DNA from: Myxococcus stipitatus
GTDB taxonomy: Bacteria; Myxococcota; Myxococcia; Myxococcales; Myxococcaceae
Length of the DNA: 64,000 nucleotides
Assembly: GCF_038561935.1 (NCBI RefSeq)
Contig: NZ_CP102770.1
Span: 4,030,001-4,094,000 of the forward strand
Direction: 5' to 3'
In this document: positions 33,503 to 41,931 of the stretch, in pieces
Numbering within the stretch: position 1 is the first letter of the stretch
Layout: the number at the start of each line of letters is the position of its first letter
Translations under genes and position numbers: made by a program
Notes under the pieces: generated by a model
What the model was told of the DNA's origin: nothing
Database searches by the model: none
Seen by the model: only the letters and a program-made list of their open reading frames with translations

Positions 33503-36364
33503 ATGAGCACCGACTCCTCCCGGGCGCGTCCAGTGGGCGTGCTGGCGGCCCTTTTGTTGACCTCGTCTCTCGCGGCCGCCCAGGCTCCCGCGCCACACGT
33601 CCACGACGACGAAGTGGGGGCGTGTGGCCTGGAGCCGCCCGGTGCGGTGTACGTGCCGGCGCCGGGGCCCAGGGGCCACGAGGCGCGCAAGCTGAGCGCC
33701 GCCGATGCACCCGTGGTGCGGCGAGTGGAGAAGGGTGGAGGGACCCAGGCCAAGGTGTCGGGTGTCCCGCAGACGCGGACGCGGGCCGGCGCGCTGTCGG
33801 GGAAGGTCATCTACCTGAGCCCGGGCCATGGCTTCTACCGCGCCCCGACGCTGAAGCGCTGGGCCACGCAGCGTCCCAACACCTGGGCGGTGGTGGAGGA
33901 CTTCATCTCCGCGGAGGTGATGAACCAGGAACTGCTGCCCATGCTGATGGGCGCGGGTGCCACGGTGGTGCCCGTGCGCGAGTCGGACCTCAACTCGCGG
34001 ATGGTCATCGTCGACGACGGTGGCGCGGGCTACTCGGAGGCGGGCGACACGGCCCTGTTCCGCGCGACGAGCCGGAAGGGCTGGGGCACACCGCCTTCGC
34101 CCATGAAGAACGATGTGGAGCCCTTCACGCTGGGCACCACGCGGGAGCTCCTTGCCACGACGACCGCGACGACCTCGGCCACGTGGGCGCCGACGGTGCC
34201 CGCGGATGGCAACTACCACGTCTATGTCTCCTATGCGGCGGACCCCTCGCGGACGGAGAACGCGCACTACGTGGTCCACCACGCGGGCGGAGAGAGCCAC
34301 TTCCGCGTCAACCAGCGCAGGCACGGCGGGACATGGGTGCTCCTGGGCCGCTTCTTCTTCAAGGCGGGGGCCGGCGCGGACGCGGCCTCGGTGGTGTTGA
34401 TGAACGACGCGGAGCAGGGGAGCACGGTGTCGGTGGACGCGGTGCGCTTCGGAGGCGGCAGCGGAGTCATCGGCGATGCGCAGATGGCCGCGCTGGCGCG
34501 TCCTCGCTACGAGGAGGCCGCGCGCTACCATGTGCAGTTCAGCGGCGCGCCGGCGTCGGTGTATGCGCCCACCGGCGCGAATGCCATCGGCAACGAGCGC
34601 AACGCGGACGTGTCCGCGCGCCCGCGCTTCGCCGCGTGGCTGCACGAGGAGGGAGAGGACGCGGTGTACGTCGCGTGGCACACCAACGCGTCCACCACGG
34701 GGAAGGTGGTGGGCACGGAGGGCTACGTGTACGGGAAGAACCCCGTGGACGGGACGCTGAACTTCTCGGGGGTCCCTGGGAGCGACGTGCTGGCGCGTGC
34801 GCTGCTGGACGAGCTGGGGAAGGACCTGCGGCGCGAGGTGGACCCGACGTGGCGCGTGCGCACCCTGCGCTCCGCGAACCTGGGCGAGGTGAACCCCGAG
34901 CACAACCCGGAGATGCCGTCGGTGCTCTTGGAGATTGCGTACCACGACACCGTCGCCGACTCGAACCGTCTGAAGGAGCCGGCCTTCCGCCGCGTCGCCG
35001 CGAGGGCCATCCTCCAGGGGCTCATCAAGTACTTCGCCGCGCGCGATGGCGTGGCGGTGCGACTGCCGCCCGAGGCCCCCTTGGCGGTGGTGGCTCGCAA
35101 CACCGGGGCGGGAGCCGTGGAGGTCCGCTGGGCCGCGCCCGAGGCGAATCCGGACGAGGAGGGACATGACGTGCCCACCGCGTACCGCGTCTACCAGAGC
35201 GAGGACGGGCTGGGCTGGGATGACGGCACCGAGGTGACGCAGACCTCCTTCACCCTGCCGCTGGCGGCCGGCACCGCGCGCTATTTCCGGGTCGCCGCGG
35301 TGAGCGCGGGCGGCGAGGGCTTCCCGTCCTCCATCGTCGGCGTGCGCGCGGGGGACGTGGCGACGGCGCTGGTGGTCAACGCGTTCGAGCGGATGGACTC
35401 CGCGCTGGCCTGTGGCGAGGCGCTGGAAGCGTATGACCTGGAGGCGCCGCTGCGGGTGCTGGTGGAGCTGATGAACGACGGTACCTACGTGCGCCGGCAC
35501 GGGGATGCGATGAGCCAGTCCGGGCTCGCGTTCGACAGCGCGACGAGCGCGGCCGTGGCGGCGGGGCTGGTGTCACCCGGGGCGGGTACGGGTTACCGCG
35601 TGGTGGACTGGTTCACGGGGCGAGGGGGGGCACAAGGGACTCGGCTGACGCGCGCGGAGCAGGATGCGCTGCGTGCCTTTGTCACGGGAGGCGGGCACCT
35701 GCTGCTCTCGGGGGCGCAGGTCGCGTCCGCGCTGGCAGCCGGGGACGCGGCCGACAAGGCGTTCCTGGCGGACATCCTCCGTGCCGCCCCCTCGAGCGGG
35801 GCTCCGTCGTTGAAGGTGGAGGGCCTGCCCGGGGACTTCCTCTCGTCGCTGACGGGCGTGGCGCTGGATGACGGCACGCGAGGCGCCTTCCCGGTGGGGG
35901 TGACGGATGTGTTGACTCCGGCATCAGGTGGCTCGGCGGTGCTGCGCTACGCGGGGACGGACCTGACGGCAGGCGTGTTCTCCATGCCGGGGGGGCAGGT
36001 GCTCCTCTTGGGCGTGCCCTTCGAGTCGGTGGTGGACCGGGCGGCGCGGGCTCGGCTCCTGTCCGCGTTCCTGGTGCGCGCGGGCTTCCCCTCGCCAGGG
36101 ACGGCGCCTATCGGGGATTCCGGCGATGGGGGCCCTGGCCTGCTGGCCCGGTGTGTGGCGCCGCGCGGGGTGGATCCCCATCCTCCAGAGCCTGAGATCC
36201 CGGCTCCCATCGTCCTGGAGCCGCTGCCGCAGTTCTATCCGCTCGGGGACGCGGGCTGTGGTTGTGGGGCGGGCGCGGGAACGGGGGGCGGGCTGTGGCT
36301 GTTGCTCGGAGTGATTGTTCAGCTTCGGCGCGCGAGGCGGCGCGCGGGAGACTTGAGGCGTTGA
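33503..36364 (+). CDS. Secreted N-acetylmuramoyl-L-alanine amidase with CBM-like and FN3 domains, MYXO-CTERM
   Basis: This is a 953-residue protein with ATG at 33503 and a signal peptide to about residue 27 (AAAQAP). Amidase_3 motifs appear in two blocks split by an insert: VIYLSPGHGFYRA (zinc His) and, much later, YVAWHTNAS and PSVLLEIAYHD (His and catalytic Glu). The insert (about 190-320) is a golvesin/CBM-like beta domain (WAPTVPADGNYHVYVSY...AVRFGGG). An FN3-like domain sits near 540-625 and a Rossmann-like region follows. The tail has GDAGCGCGAG, a hydrophobic helix and RRARRRAG, the MYXO-CTERM pattern thought to direct processing and surface display. It should cleave peptide stems from glycan. 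Confidence 0.8.
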   Translation: MSTDSSRARPVGVLAALLLTSSLAAAQAPAPHVHDDEVGACGLEPPGAVYVPAPGPRGHEARKLSAADAPVVRRVEKGGGTQAKVSGVPQTRTRAGALSGKVIYLSPGHGFYRAPTLKRWATQRPNTWAVVEDFISAEVMNQELLPMLMGAGATVVPVRESDLNSRMVIVDDGGAGYSEAGDTALFRATSRKGWGTPPSPMKNDVEPFTLGTTRELLATTTATTSATWAPTVPADGNYHVYVSYAADPSRTENAHYVVHHAGGESHFRVNQRRHGGTWVLLGRFFFKAGAGADAASVVLMNDAEQGSTVSVDAVRFGGGSGVIGDAQMAALARPRYEEAARYHVQFSGAPASVYAPTGANAIGNERNADVSARPRFAAWLHEEGEDAVYVAWHTNASTTGKVVGTEGYVYGKNPVDGTLNFSGVPGSDVLARALLDELGKDLRREVDPTWRVRTLRSANLGEVNPEHNPEMPSVLLEIAYHDTVADSNRLKEPAFRRVAARAILQGLIKYFAARDGVAVRLPPEAPLAVVARNTGAGAVEVRWAAPEANPDEEGHDVPTAYRVYQSEDGLGWDDGTEVTQTSFTLPLAAGTARYFRVAAVSAGGEGFPSSIVGVRAGDVATALVVNAFERMDSALACGEALEAYDLEAPLRVLVELMNDGTYVRRHGDAMSQSGLAFDSATSAAVAAGLVSPGAGTGYRVVDWFTGRGGAQGTRLTRAEQDALRAFVTGGGHLLLSGAQVASALAAGDAADKAFLADILRAAPSSGAPSLKVEGLPGDFLSSLTGVALDDGTRGAFPVGVTDVLTPASGGSAVLRYAGTDLTAGVFSMPGGQVLLLGVPFESVVDRAARARLLSAFLVRAGFPSPGTAPIGDSGDGGPGLLARCVAPRGVDPHPPEPEIPAPIVLEPLPQFYPLGDAGCGCGAGAGTGGGLWLLLGVIVQLRRARRRAGDLRR

Positions 36365-36389
36365 CTCGGCGGGGCCGCGTGCCTACGGT
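36361..36389 (+). promoter_or_regulatory. Candidate sigma-70-type promoter of the glycolytic run
   Basis: TTGACT at 36361 and TACGGT at 36384 are separated by 17 bases, a near-consensus vegetative promoter. The predicted start near 36396 gives a leader of about 70 bases before gap. The -35 box overlaps the stop codon of the amidase gene. Confidence 0.5.
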
Positions 36390-36424
36390 CGGCGGCCCTC
36401 ATTTTTTGACGGAACTGATGACCC

Positions 36425-36447
36425 GAGGGCGCTCTTCACGCGCCCTC
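36425..36447 (+). promoter_or_regulatory. Leader hairpin ahead of gap
   Basis: GAGGGCGC and GCGCCCTC pair perfectly across a 7-base loop, about 20 bases upstream of the gap start codon and just before its AAGGAGA ribosome-binding site. There is no T-run, so it is not an ordinary terminator. It may stabilise the 5' end of the message or modulate translation. Confidence 0.45.
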
Positions 36448-36467
36448 TGCTCCAAGGAGATACGCAC

Positions 36468-37478
36468 ATGGCTACTCGCATCGCCATCAACGGCTTTGGT
36501 CGCATCGGTCGCTGCATCCTGCGCGCCGCGCTGAGCCGCAAGGAAGACCTGGAGATTGTCGCGATCAACGACCTGGACAAGCCGGCGGCGCTGGCGCACC
36601 TGTTCAAGTACGACTCCGTGCACCGCACCTGGCCGGGCGAGGTGAAGGCGACGGACAAGGGCATCGTGGTGGACGGCAAGGAGATCGCCGTCACCGCGGA
36701 GAAGGACCCCACGGCGCTGCCGTGGAAGAGCATGAACGTGGACGTGGTGCTGGAGTGCACCGGCCGCTTCACCGCGCGCGACGGGGCGGAGAAGCACCTG
36801 AAGGCGGGCGCCAAGAAGGTCGTCATCTCCGCGCCGGCCAAGGGCCCGGACCTGACCATCGCCTACGGCATCAACCATGCCGAGTATGACCCGGCCAAGC
36901 ACCACATCATCTCGAACGCCTCGTGCACCACCAACTGCCTGGCGCCCATCGCCAAGGTGCTGGTGGACAACTTCGGCGTCGAGAAGGGCCTGATGACGAC
37001 GGTCCACAGCTACACCAACGACCAGCGCATCCTGGACCTCACGCACGACGACATGCGCCGCGCGCGCGCCGCCGCCCTGTCGATGATTCCGACGAGCACG
37101 GGCGCCGCCAAGGCCATCGGCGAGGTGATTCCGTCGCTGAAGGGCAAGATGCACGGCATCTCCGTGCGCGTGCCGACCCCGAACGTGTCGCTGGTGGACC
37201 TGACGGTGAACACCACCAAGGCCACGACGGCGGAGGCGGTCATCGACGCGTACCGCAAGGCGGCCGCGGGCCCGCTCAAGGGCATCCTGGAGTTCAGCGA
37301 CGCGCAGACGGTGTCGGTGGACTACAACGGCAACCCGCACTCGGCCATCTTCGACTCCACCAACTGCTTCGTGATGGGCGACACCATGATCAAGGTGATG
37401 GCCTGGTACGACAACGAGTGGGGCTTCTCCAACCGCATGGTGGACACGGTCAAGTTCCTCGTGTCCAAGGGCGTCTAG
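36468..37478 (+). CDS. gap: Glyceraldehyde-3-phosphate dehydrogenase
   Basis: This is a 336-residue protein. The NAD-binding INGFGRIGRCILRA is at the N-terminus. The catalytic Cys lies in SNASCTTNCLAPIA (about residue 152), with the partner His in TVHSYTNDQ. The C-terminal WYDNEWGFSNRMVD is conserved. It oxidises and phosphorylates glyceraldehyde-3-phosphate in the cytosol. The AAGGAGA ribosome-binding site is strong. The gene is followed within 30 bp by pgk and then tpiA, a common glycolytic arrangement that probably forms one operon. Confidence 0.97.
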   Translation: MATRIAINGFGRIGRCILRAALSRKEDLEIVAINDLDKPAALAHLFKYDSVHRTWPGEVKATDKGIVVDGKEIAVTAEKDPTALPWKSMNVDVVLECTGRFTARDGAEKHLKAGAKKVVISAPAKGPDLTIAYGINHAEYDPAKHHIISNASCTTNCLAPIAKVLVDNFGVEKGLMTTVHSYTNDQRILDLTHDDMRRARAAALSMIPTSTGAAKAIGEVIPSLKGKMHGISVRVPTPNVSLVDLTVNTTKATTAEAVIDAYRKAAAGPLKGILEFSDAQTVSVDYNGNPHSAIFDSTNCFVMGDTMIKVMAWYDNEWGFSNRMVDTVKFLVSKGV

Positions 37479-37508
37479 CCCCCGTCCGGGGCCCAGGGGA
37501 TACGCAAG

Positions 37509-38696
37509 ATGATTCGTTATATCGACGAGCTGCAGCTCACCGGCAAGCGCACCTTCATCCGCGTGGACTTCAACGTCCCGCTGGAGGGGCGGCGTGTGAC
37601 GGACGACACCCGCATTCGCGAGGCGCTGCCGACCATCCGGCGGGCGCTGGAGCTCGGAGGGAAGGTCATCCTGGCGTCCCACCTGGGCCGCCCCAAGGGC
37701 GCGGACCCGAAGCTGTCGCTCGAGCCCGTCGCCCAGCGGCTGGCGGAGCTGCTCGGCCCCAAGCACGAGGTCATCCTCGCGGATGACTGCATCGGGGACG
37801 GCGTGAAGAAGCAGGTGAAGGAGCTCAAGGAGGGGCAGGTCGTCGTGCTGGAGAACCTGCGCTTCCACAAGGAGGAGGAGGCCAACGACGAGACCTTCTC
37901 CCGCGAGCTCGCGGCGCTGGCGGATGTCTACGTCAACGACGCTTTCGGCACCGCGCACCGCGCGCATGCCTCCACGGCGGGCATGGTCCCCTACGTGAAG
38001 GAGAAGGCGGCGGGCCTGCTGATGAAGAAGGAGATCGAGTACCTGGGCGGCGTGCTCAAGACGCCGGAGAAGCCCTTCGTGGCCATCCTGGGCGGCTCCA
38101 AGGTCAGCGACAAGATCAAGGTCATCGAGAGCCTGCTGCCCAAGGTGGACGCCCTGCTGGTGGGCGGCGCCATGGCGTACACGTTCCTCAAGGCGCAGGG
38201 CGTGGAGGTGGGCAAGTCCCGCGTGGAGGAGGACAAGCTGTCGTTGGCCACGCGGCTCATGGACGCGGCGCATCGGCTGAAGACGCCCATCGTCCTGCCG
38301 GTGGACCACATCGTGGGCACCGAGCCCACGGAGAAGAGCCCCGCGCAGGAGACGCCCGACAACGCGGTGCCCGCGGACATGATGGGGTTGGACATCGGCC
38401 CCAAGACGCGCGCGCTCTTCACCCAGCACATCCGGGATGCGCGCACCGTGGTGTGGAACGGGCCCATGGGCCTGTTCGAGGTCGCGAAGTTCGCCGAGGG
38501 CACGCGCTCGGTGGCCACGGCCATGGCCAACAACAAGGAGGCCATCACCGTGATTGGCGGTGGCGACAGCGCGGCCGCCGTCGAGCAGATGGGAATGGCG
38601 GACCAGCTGAGCCATGTGTCGACTGGCGGAGGCGCCTCCCTGGAGTTCCTGGAAGGCCGGGAGCTGCCGGGCATCAAGGCGTTGGAAACACGCTAG
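37509..38696 (+). CDS. pgk: Phosphoglycerate kinase
   Basis: This is a 395-residue, full-length protein. RVDFNVPLEGRRVTDDTRI at the N-terminus and SHLGRPKG (3-phosphoglycerate site) are present. The middle has LRFHKEEEAND and FVAILGGSKVSDKI, and the nucleotide-binding tail has GGGDSAAAVEQ and HVSTGGGASLEFLEG. It makes ATP from 1,3-bisphosphoglycerate. It sits between gap and tpiA with 30- and 47-bp gaps. Confidence 0.97.
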   Translation: MIRYIDELQLTGKRTFIRVDFNVPLEGRRVTDDTRIREALPTIRRALELGGKVILASHLGRPKGADPKLSLEPVAQRLAELLGPKHEVILADDCIGDGVKKQVKELKEGQVVVLENLRFHKEEEANDETFSRELAALADVYVNDAFGTAHRAHASTAGMVPYVKEKAAGLLMKKEIEYLGGVLKTPEKPFVAILGGSKVSDKIKVIESLLPKVDALLVGGAMAYTFLKAQGVEVGKSRVEEDKLSLATRLMDAAHRLKTPIVLPVDHIVGTEPTEKSPAQETPDNAVPADMMGLDIGPKTRALFTQHIRDARTVVWNGPMGLFEVAKFAEGTRSVATAMANNKEAITVIGGGDSAAAVEQMGMADQLSHVSTGGGASLEFLEGRELPGIKALETR

Positions 38697-38743
38697 GCTG
38701 CGCGCGGTTAGGCAACACCACCACACCTTCGGGGGAGTGACTC

Positions 38744-39517
38744 ATGGCCGCCTCGGCTCGTCGTCGGAAGATCGTCGCCGGCAACTGGAAGATGAACAAG
38801 ACGGTGCCGGAGGCGTTGGCACTGGTGCGCGAGCTGCGGGGGCCGGTGTCCTCCGTGGGGGATGTGGTGGAGGTGGTGCTGGCGCCGCCGTTCGTGGCGT
38901 TGCAGCCCTTGCACGTGGCGCTGGAGGGGGCTCCCTTCCAGCTCGCGGGGCAGAACTGTCACTGGGAGGCGTCGGGGGCGTTCACCGGAGAGGTGTCCGC
39001 GCCGATGCTGGCGGAGCTGGGGTGTGCCTACGTCATCGTGGGGCACTCGGAGCGCCGGCAGCTCTTCGGTGAGACGGACGAGACGGTGAACAAGAAGGCC
39101 CGCGCGGTGCGCGACGCGAAGATGACGCCCATCATCTGCGTGGGCGAGACGCTCGCGGAGCGCGAGTCGAACCGGACGCTGGAGGTGGTGGAGCGTCAGG
39201 TCCGGGGCGCGCTGGCGGGCTTCGAGGCGAAGGAAGTGGCCGGCTTCGTCCTGGCGTACGAGCCGGTGTGGGCCATTGGGACGGGGCGCAACGCCACGTC
39301 GGCGCAGGCCCAGGAGGTCCACGCGGCGATCCGCGGGCTGGTGGGTCGGCTGTACGACGGGGAGACGGCCGGGCGGGTGCGCATCCAGTACGGCGGCAGT
39401 GTGAAGCCGGACAACGCCGCGGAATTGCTGGGGCAGCCGGACGTCGACGGGGCGCTCGTGGGTGGAGCGAGCCTGAAGGCGGGCGATTTCGCGGCCATCG
39501 TCAAAGCGGCCACGTAG
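38744..39517 (+). CDS. tpiA: Triosephosphate isomerase
   Basis: This is a 257-residue protein. The catalytic residues are evident: Lys in AGNWKMN, His in [14 protein letters not shown] and Glu in [11 protein letters not shown]. The phosphate-gripping loop and the C-terminal GGSVKPDN and [12 protein letters not shown] complete the TIM barrel. It interconverts dihydroxyacetone phosphate and glyceraldehyde-3-phosphate. It is the third gene of the run, with secG 88 bp further on. Confidence 0.97.
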   Translation: MAASARRRKIVAGNWKMNKTVPEALALVRELRGPVSSVGDVVEVVLAPPFVALQPLHVALEGAPFQLAGQNCHWEASGAFTGEVSAPMLAELGCAYVIVGHSERRQLFGETDETVNKKARAVRDAKMTPIICVGETLAERESNRTLEVVERQVRGALAGFEAKEVAGFVLAYEPVWAIGTGRNATSAQAQEVHAAIRGLVGRLYDGETAGRVRIQYGGSVKPDNAAELLGQPDVDGALVGGASLKAGDFAAIVKAAT

Positions 39518-39605
39518 GGTTGATCCACACTTTTTGGTGCTACCGCCGCACTTTGTTCTGGAATAAGGTGCGCCCTCTTTTCACGGAACGTTTGAAAGAC
39601 CACTC

Positions 39606-40028
39606 ATGCTGACCTTCGTCACGATCATCCACGTCCTCGTGTGCGTGTTCATGATCTTCGTCATCTTGCTGCAGCCGGGTAAGGACGCCGGCATGGGCTC
39701 GGCGCTGGGCGGCGGCGCGGCCACGAGCGCGTTCGGTGGCCGTGGAGCGGTGACGTTCCTGAGCAAGCTCACGGGCATCTGCGCGGCGCTGTTCTTCTTC
39801 ACCTCGCTGGGCCTGTCGATGGTGGGCCTGAAGTCCTCGGTGGCCGAGGGCGGTTCGGTGGCGAAGCCTCCGGCGGCCGCGGCGCCTGCCGCTCCGGCGG
39901 CGGGTGAGCAGTCGACGCCTCCCGCGGAGAGCATGCAGCCGGCTCCGGGCTCCGAGCAGCCTCAGGGGGCGGCTCCTGCCGCACCCGCGGAGGGCCAGCA
40001 GGCTCCCGCGCCGACTCCGGCTCCGTAA
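39606..40028 (+). CDS. secG: Preprotein translocase subunit SecG
   Basis: This is a 140-residue protein with two membrane helices (about 3-22 and 52-75). The conserved cytosolic loop between them is QPGKDAGMGSALGGGAATSAFGGRG, a clear SecG signature. The C-terminal 60 residues are a long Pro/Ala/Gln-rich tail, which E. coli SecG lacks. It assists the SecYEG channel. Its placement after tpiA and before a tRNA-Leu gene is a widespread bacterial order. Confidence 0.9.
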   Translation: MLTFVTIIHVLVCVFMIFVILLQPGKDAGMGSALGGGAATSAFGGRGAVTFLSKLTGICAALFFFTSLGLSMVGLKSSVAEGGSVAKPPAAAAPAAPAAGEQSTPPAESMQPAPGSEQPQGAAPAAPAEGQQAPAPTPAP

Positions 40029-40073
40029 GAGCCTCGTTGTTCAAATCCGGAGCACGCAGCAGTGAGAAACTCG

Positions 40074-40102
40074 TTGCGTGGTCCGGTGCGGTGATGTAGA
40101 TG
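40074..40102 (+). promoter_or_regulatory. Candidate promoter of tRNA-Leu
   Basis: TTGCGT and TAGATG are spaced by 17 bases and would start transcription about 8 bases before the mature 5' end of the tRNA. The match is moderate. The tRNA could alternatively be read through from secG. Confidence 0.35.
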
Positions 40103-40116
40103 GTCCGCGCAGCAAC

Positions 40117-40198
40117 GCCCAGGTGGTGGAACTGGTAGACACACCATCTTGAGGGGGTGGCGCCGAAAGGTGTGCGGGTTCGAATCCCGCCCTGGGCA
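40117..40198 (+). tRNA. tRNA-Leu (anticodon GAG)
   Basis: This is an 82-base type II tRNA. The acceptor stem GCCCAGG pairs with CCTGGGC and the discriminator base is A; CCA is not encoded. The anticodon stem CCATC/GGTGG holds the loop TTGAGGG, placing GAG at positions 34-36, which reads CUC/CUU leucine codons. A long variable arm (GCGCCGAAAGGTGT region) and the T arm with GGTTCGAATCC confirm the leucine class. Confidence 0.95.
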
Positions 40199-40207
40199 AT
40201 CCGAAAG

Positions 40208-40240
40208 AGCCTCCAAGTCCTAGCGACTTGGGGGCTTTTT
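40208..40240 (+). terminator. Intrinsic terminator after tRNA-Leu
   Basis: AGCCTCCAAGTC and GACTTGGGGGCT form a 12-bp stem (one G-T pair) over a CTAGC loop, followed by a run of five T. It lies 10 bp after the tRNA 3' end and should end the secG/tRNA transcripts before the leftward accessory operon. Confidence 0.9.
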
Positions 40241-40321
40241 CATTTTCTGCGCATGGCTTCCTGTGCTGGTGCCTCGCCAATCCGGGGCGGGACATGTCTG
40301 GACCCTGCCGCCCTTCGTCGC

Positions 40322-40930
40322 TCAATCCACCGGCCCTTCTTCCCCAAGCTCGAAGAGGACCACCCCCGCGCAGCGAGGGGATTGAGCCAGCGCTGCCTCC
40401 AGTGTGTCGGCCGTGTCTGCCCCTGCCACCGCCATCAAGAGGACAGGGCTTTCACCGGGCTCTACCTTCCAGCGGTTCCCCGGCATCCAACCTTGTGAGC
40501 GGCGCGACTGGTAGAACACCCGGACGTGCTCTCCAGGAGCCTGGACAGGGTTGAGCTCGAGGATGAGCCCCTCCTTGACGAAGAGCGATTCAATGGCTCC
40601 CCAGGCAGGCGCGGTCAGCAGCTCGGGCGCCCTGGCGGTGGGGCCCAGGAGCGCCGTGAGGGACGGTGGCTGGAGATGAACTCGCAGCGCCACACCGGAG
40701 AGGGGGCGTGTCTTGCGCCTGAGCTTGCTCAAGGCTGAAGCGAGCCAGGGGTGGTTGAGGACCTCCGTGGCGAATCGGTCCATCTTCGCACGCCGGACCA
40801 CGGCCTCTGCCCATCGCTCCGCTGCGTCCGGTGTCGTGAGCAGGTTGCTCCAGGCGTCGGCGCTCTCCGGATCGTCCGCGCCTTGAACGAGTGCATCGAG
40901 AGTCACGAAGTCCATGGGCTTGCGGTTCAT
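40322..40930 (-). CDS. Unknown protein, last gene of the CHAT operon
   Basis: This is a 202-residue soluble protein that I do not recognise. The first ~75 residues are helical and charged (ADAWSNLLTTPDAAERWAEAVVRRAKMDRFATEVL). The second half is beta-rich, ending in EHVRVFYQSRRSQGWMPGN and SPVLLMAVAGADTADTLEAAL, a pattern like a small sensor or substrate domain. It overlaps the 333-aa gene by 4 bp and is always co-transcribed with it if the layout is a guide. By position it could be a protease substrate or an anti-sigma-like partner of that gene's product, but the sequence alone does not show this. Confidence 0.6.
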   Translation of the reverse strand: MNRKPMDFVTLDALVQGADDPESADAWSNLLTTPDAAERWAEAVVRRAKMDRFATEVLNHPWLASALSKLRRKTRPLSGVALRVHLQPPSLTALLGPTARAPELLTAPAWGAIESLFVKEGLILELNPVQAPGEHVRVFYQSRRSQGWMPGNRWKVEPGESPVLLMAVAGADTADTLEAALAQSPRCAGVVLFELGEEGPVD

Positions 40931-41928
40931 GGATGCCTCCTGGGGATGGAGGGAAGCGCTTCGATGCGGCGCTCCAGTTCAGGGCTTGCCCCTTCATCCA
41001 GGGAAAATGTGGCGAGGGTGGTTCGGGTCACGGACTTGCGCAGGAGCGTCCACTCCATGAGGGCGATGGCGTCTGCGAGATCCGGTGGCTCGTCGAGCGT
41101 GTTGAGCAACTGGTGGAGGAGGGCTCTGACGCCCTCGCGCCGCAGGCGTTGGACGGCCCGTTTCTCCTTGGGAACCTGTAGGGGCATTGCCGCGGCGATC
41201 TCTTCTTCCGTTCGCCAATAGGGGGGGTGGTTCCGGCAGGGACTGAACAGCCACTCCCTGACAGCGAGCTGCTCAGGGGGCATGTCCTTTCCCCAGTGAA
41301 GCAACTTGCAGAAGAGGCTGGCGAAGCGGAACTGCGCATTATGCACGTGCAGGCTTCTGTCCTTCTTCGCGGATGGCTCGTGAGCGGTCTCGGGGACGGG
41401 CAAGTCGAACCACTGCGCGCGAAGCTCCTCCGTGGCTCGCAGCCACCAGGTGACGAGGTCCGGGCACGTGCGAGTGCGCAGCTCGGACAGCGTGCGATAC
41501 AGCCGCTGGATCAGCTGCTGCACACCCGGGCCGAGCACGGGCTCGTCCGTGGGTTCCGGGGACTTGGAGCAAGCCGCGTCGTTCCAGCGGGCCTCCTCCA
41601 GCATCTGCATCTTTCGCCTGAAGCCCGCGGAACCCTCTCGCTGGGAGAGCCAGAAGTGCGGCTGGGAGAAGAGGCGCCATGTTCTTGAAGACTGACTGAG
41701 CTGTCCCGGATCCAGGTTGCCAGTGGCGAACCGCTCGAGGCACCAGTCGACGGCGTCCTCGAGGGTGTCGAACCGGAACGCGTCGAGCAGGCTCTGCTCC
41801 CCATAGGGCTCTGCCATCCGTGCGAGGCTGTGGTGAAGCAGGAGCGCGAGGACTTCGCGGTGCTCTTGCACCAATGCGGCGCGTCCTTCCCGAGACCAAT
41901 CGGTGATGGGCATATCCAGCTTGGGCAT
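40927..41928 (-). CDS. Unknown helical protein, weakly sigma-factor-like, CHAT operon
   Basis: This is a 333-residue soluble protein. An N-terminal stretch (AFRFDTLEDAVDWCLERFATGN, then RTWRLFSQPHFWLSQREG) has a faint likeness to sigma region 2. Near residues 240-285, YWRTEEEIAAAMPLQVPKEKRAVQRLRREGVRALL has the spacing of a sigma region-4-type helix-turn-helix. Trp, Arg and Leu are abundant. The similarity is by eye and may be chance. The gene begins 3 bp after the CHAT reading frame stops and overlaps the 202-aa gene by 4 bp, so all three belong to one operon. Confidence 0.55.
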   Translation of the reverse strand: MPKLDMPITDWSREGRAALVQEHREVLALLLHHSLARMAEPYGEQSLLDAFRFDTLEDAVDWCLERFATGNLDPGQLSQSSRTWRLFSQPHFWLSQREGSAGFRRKMQMLEEARWNDAACSKSPEPTDEPVLGPGVQQLIQRLYRTLSELRTRTCPDLVTWWLRATEELRAQWFDLPVPETAHEPSAKKDRSLHVHNAQFRFASLFCKLLHWGKDMPPEQLAVREWLFSPCRNHPPYWRTEEEIAAAMPLQVPKEKRAVQRLRREGVRALLHQLLNTLDEPPDLADAIALMEWTLLRKSVTRTTLATFSLDEGASPELERRIEALPSIPRRHP

Positions 41929-41931
41929 GGG

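Noticed and set aside
40322-41928. Bacterial gasdermin as CHAT partner
   Set aside because: Neither small protein shows a gasdermin-like N-terminal pattern (palmitoylated Cys near the start, amphipathic strands); both look soluble and helical or mixed.
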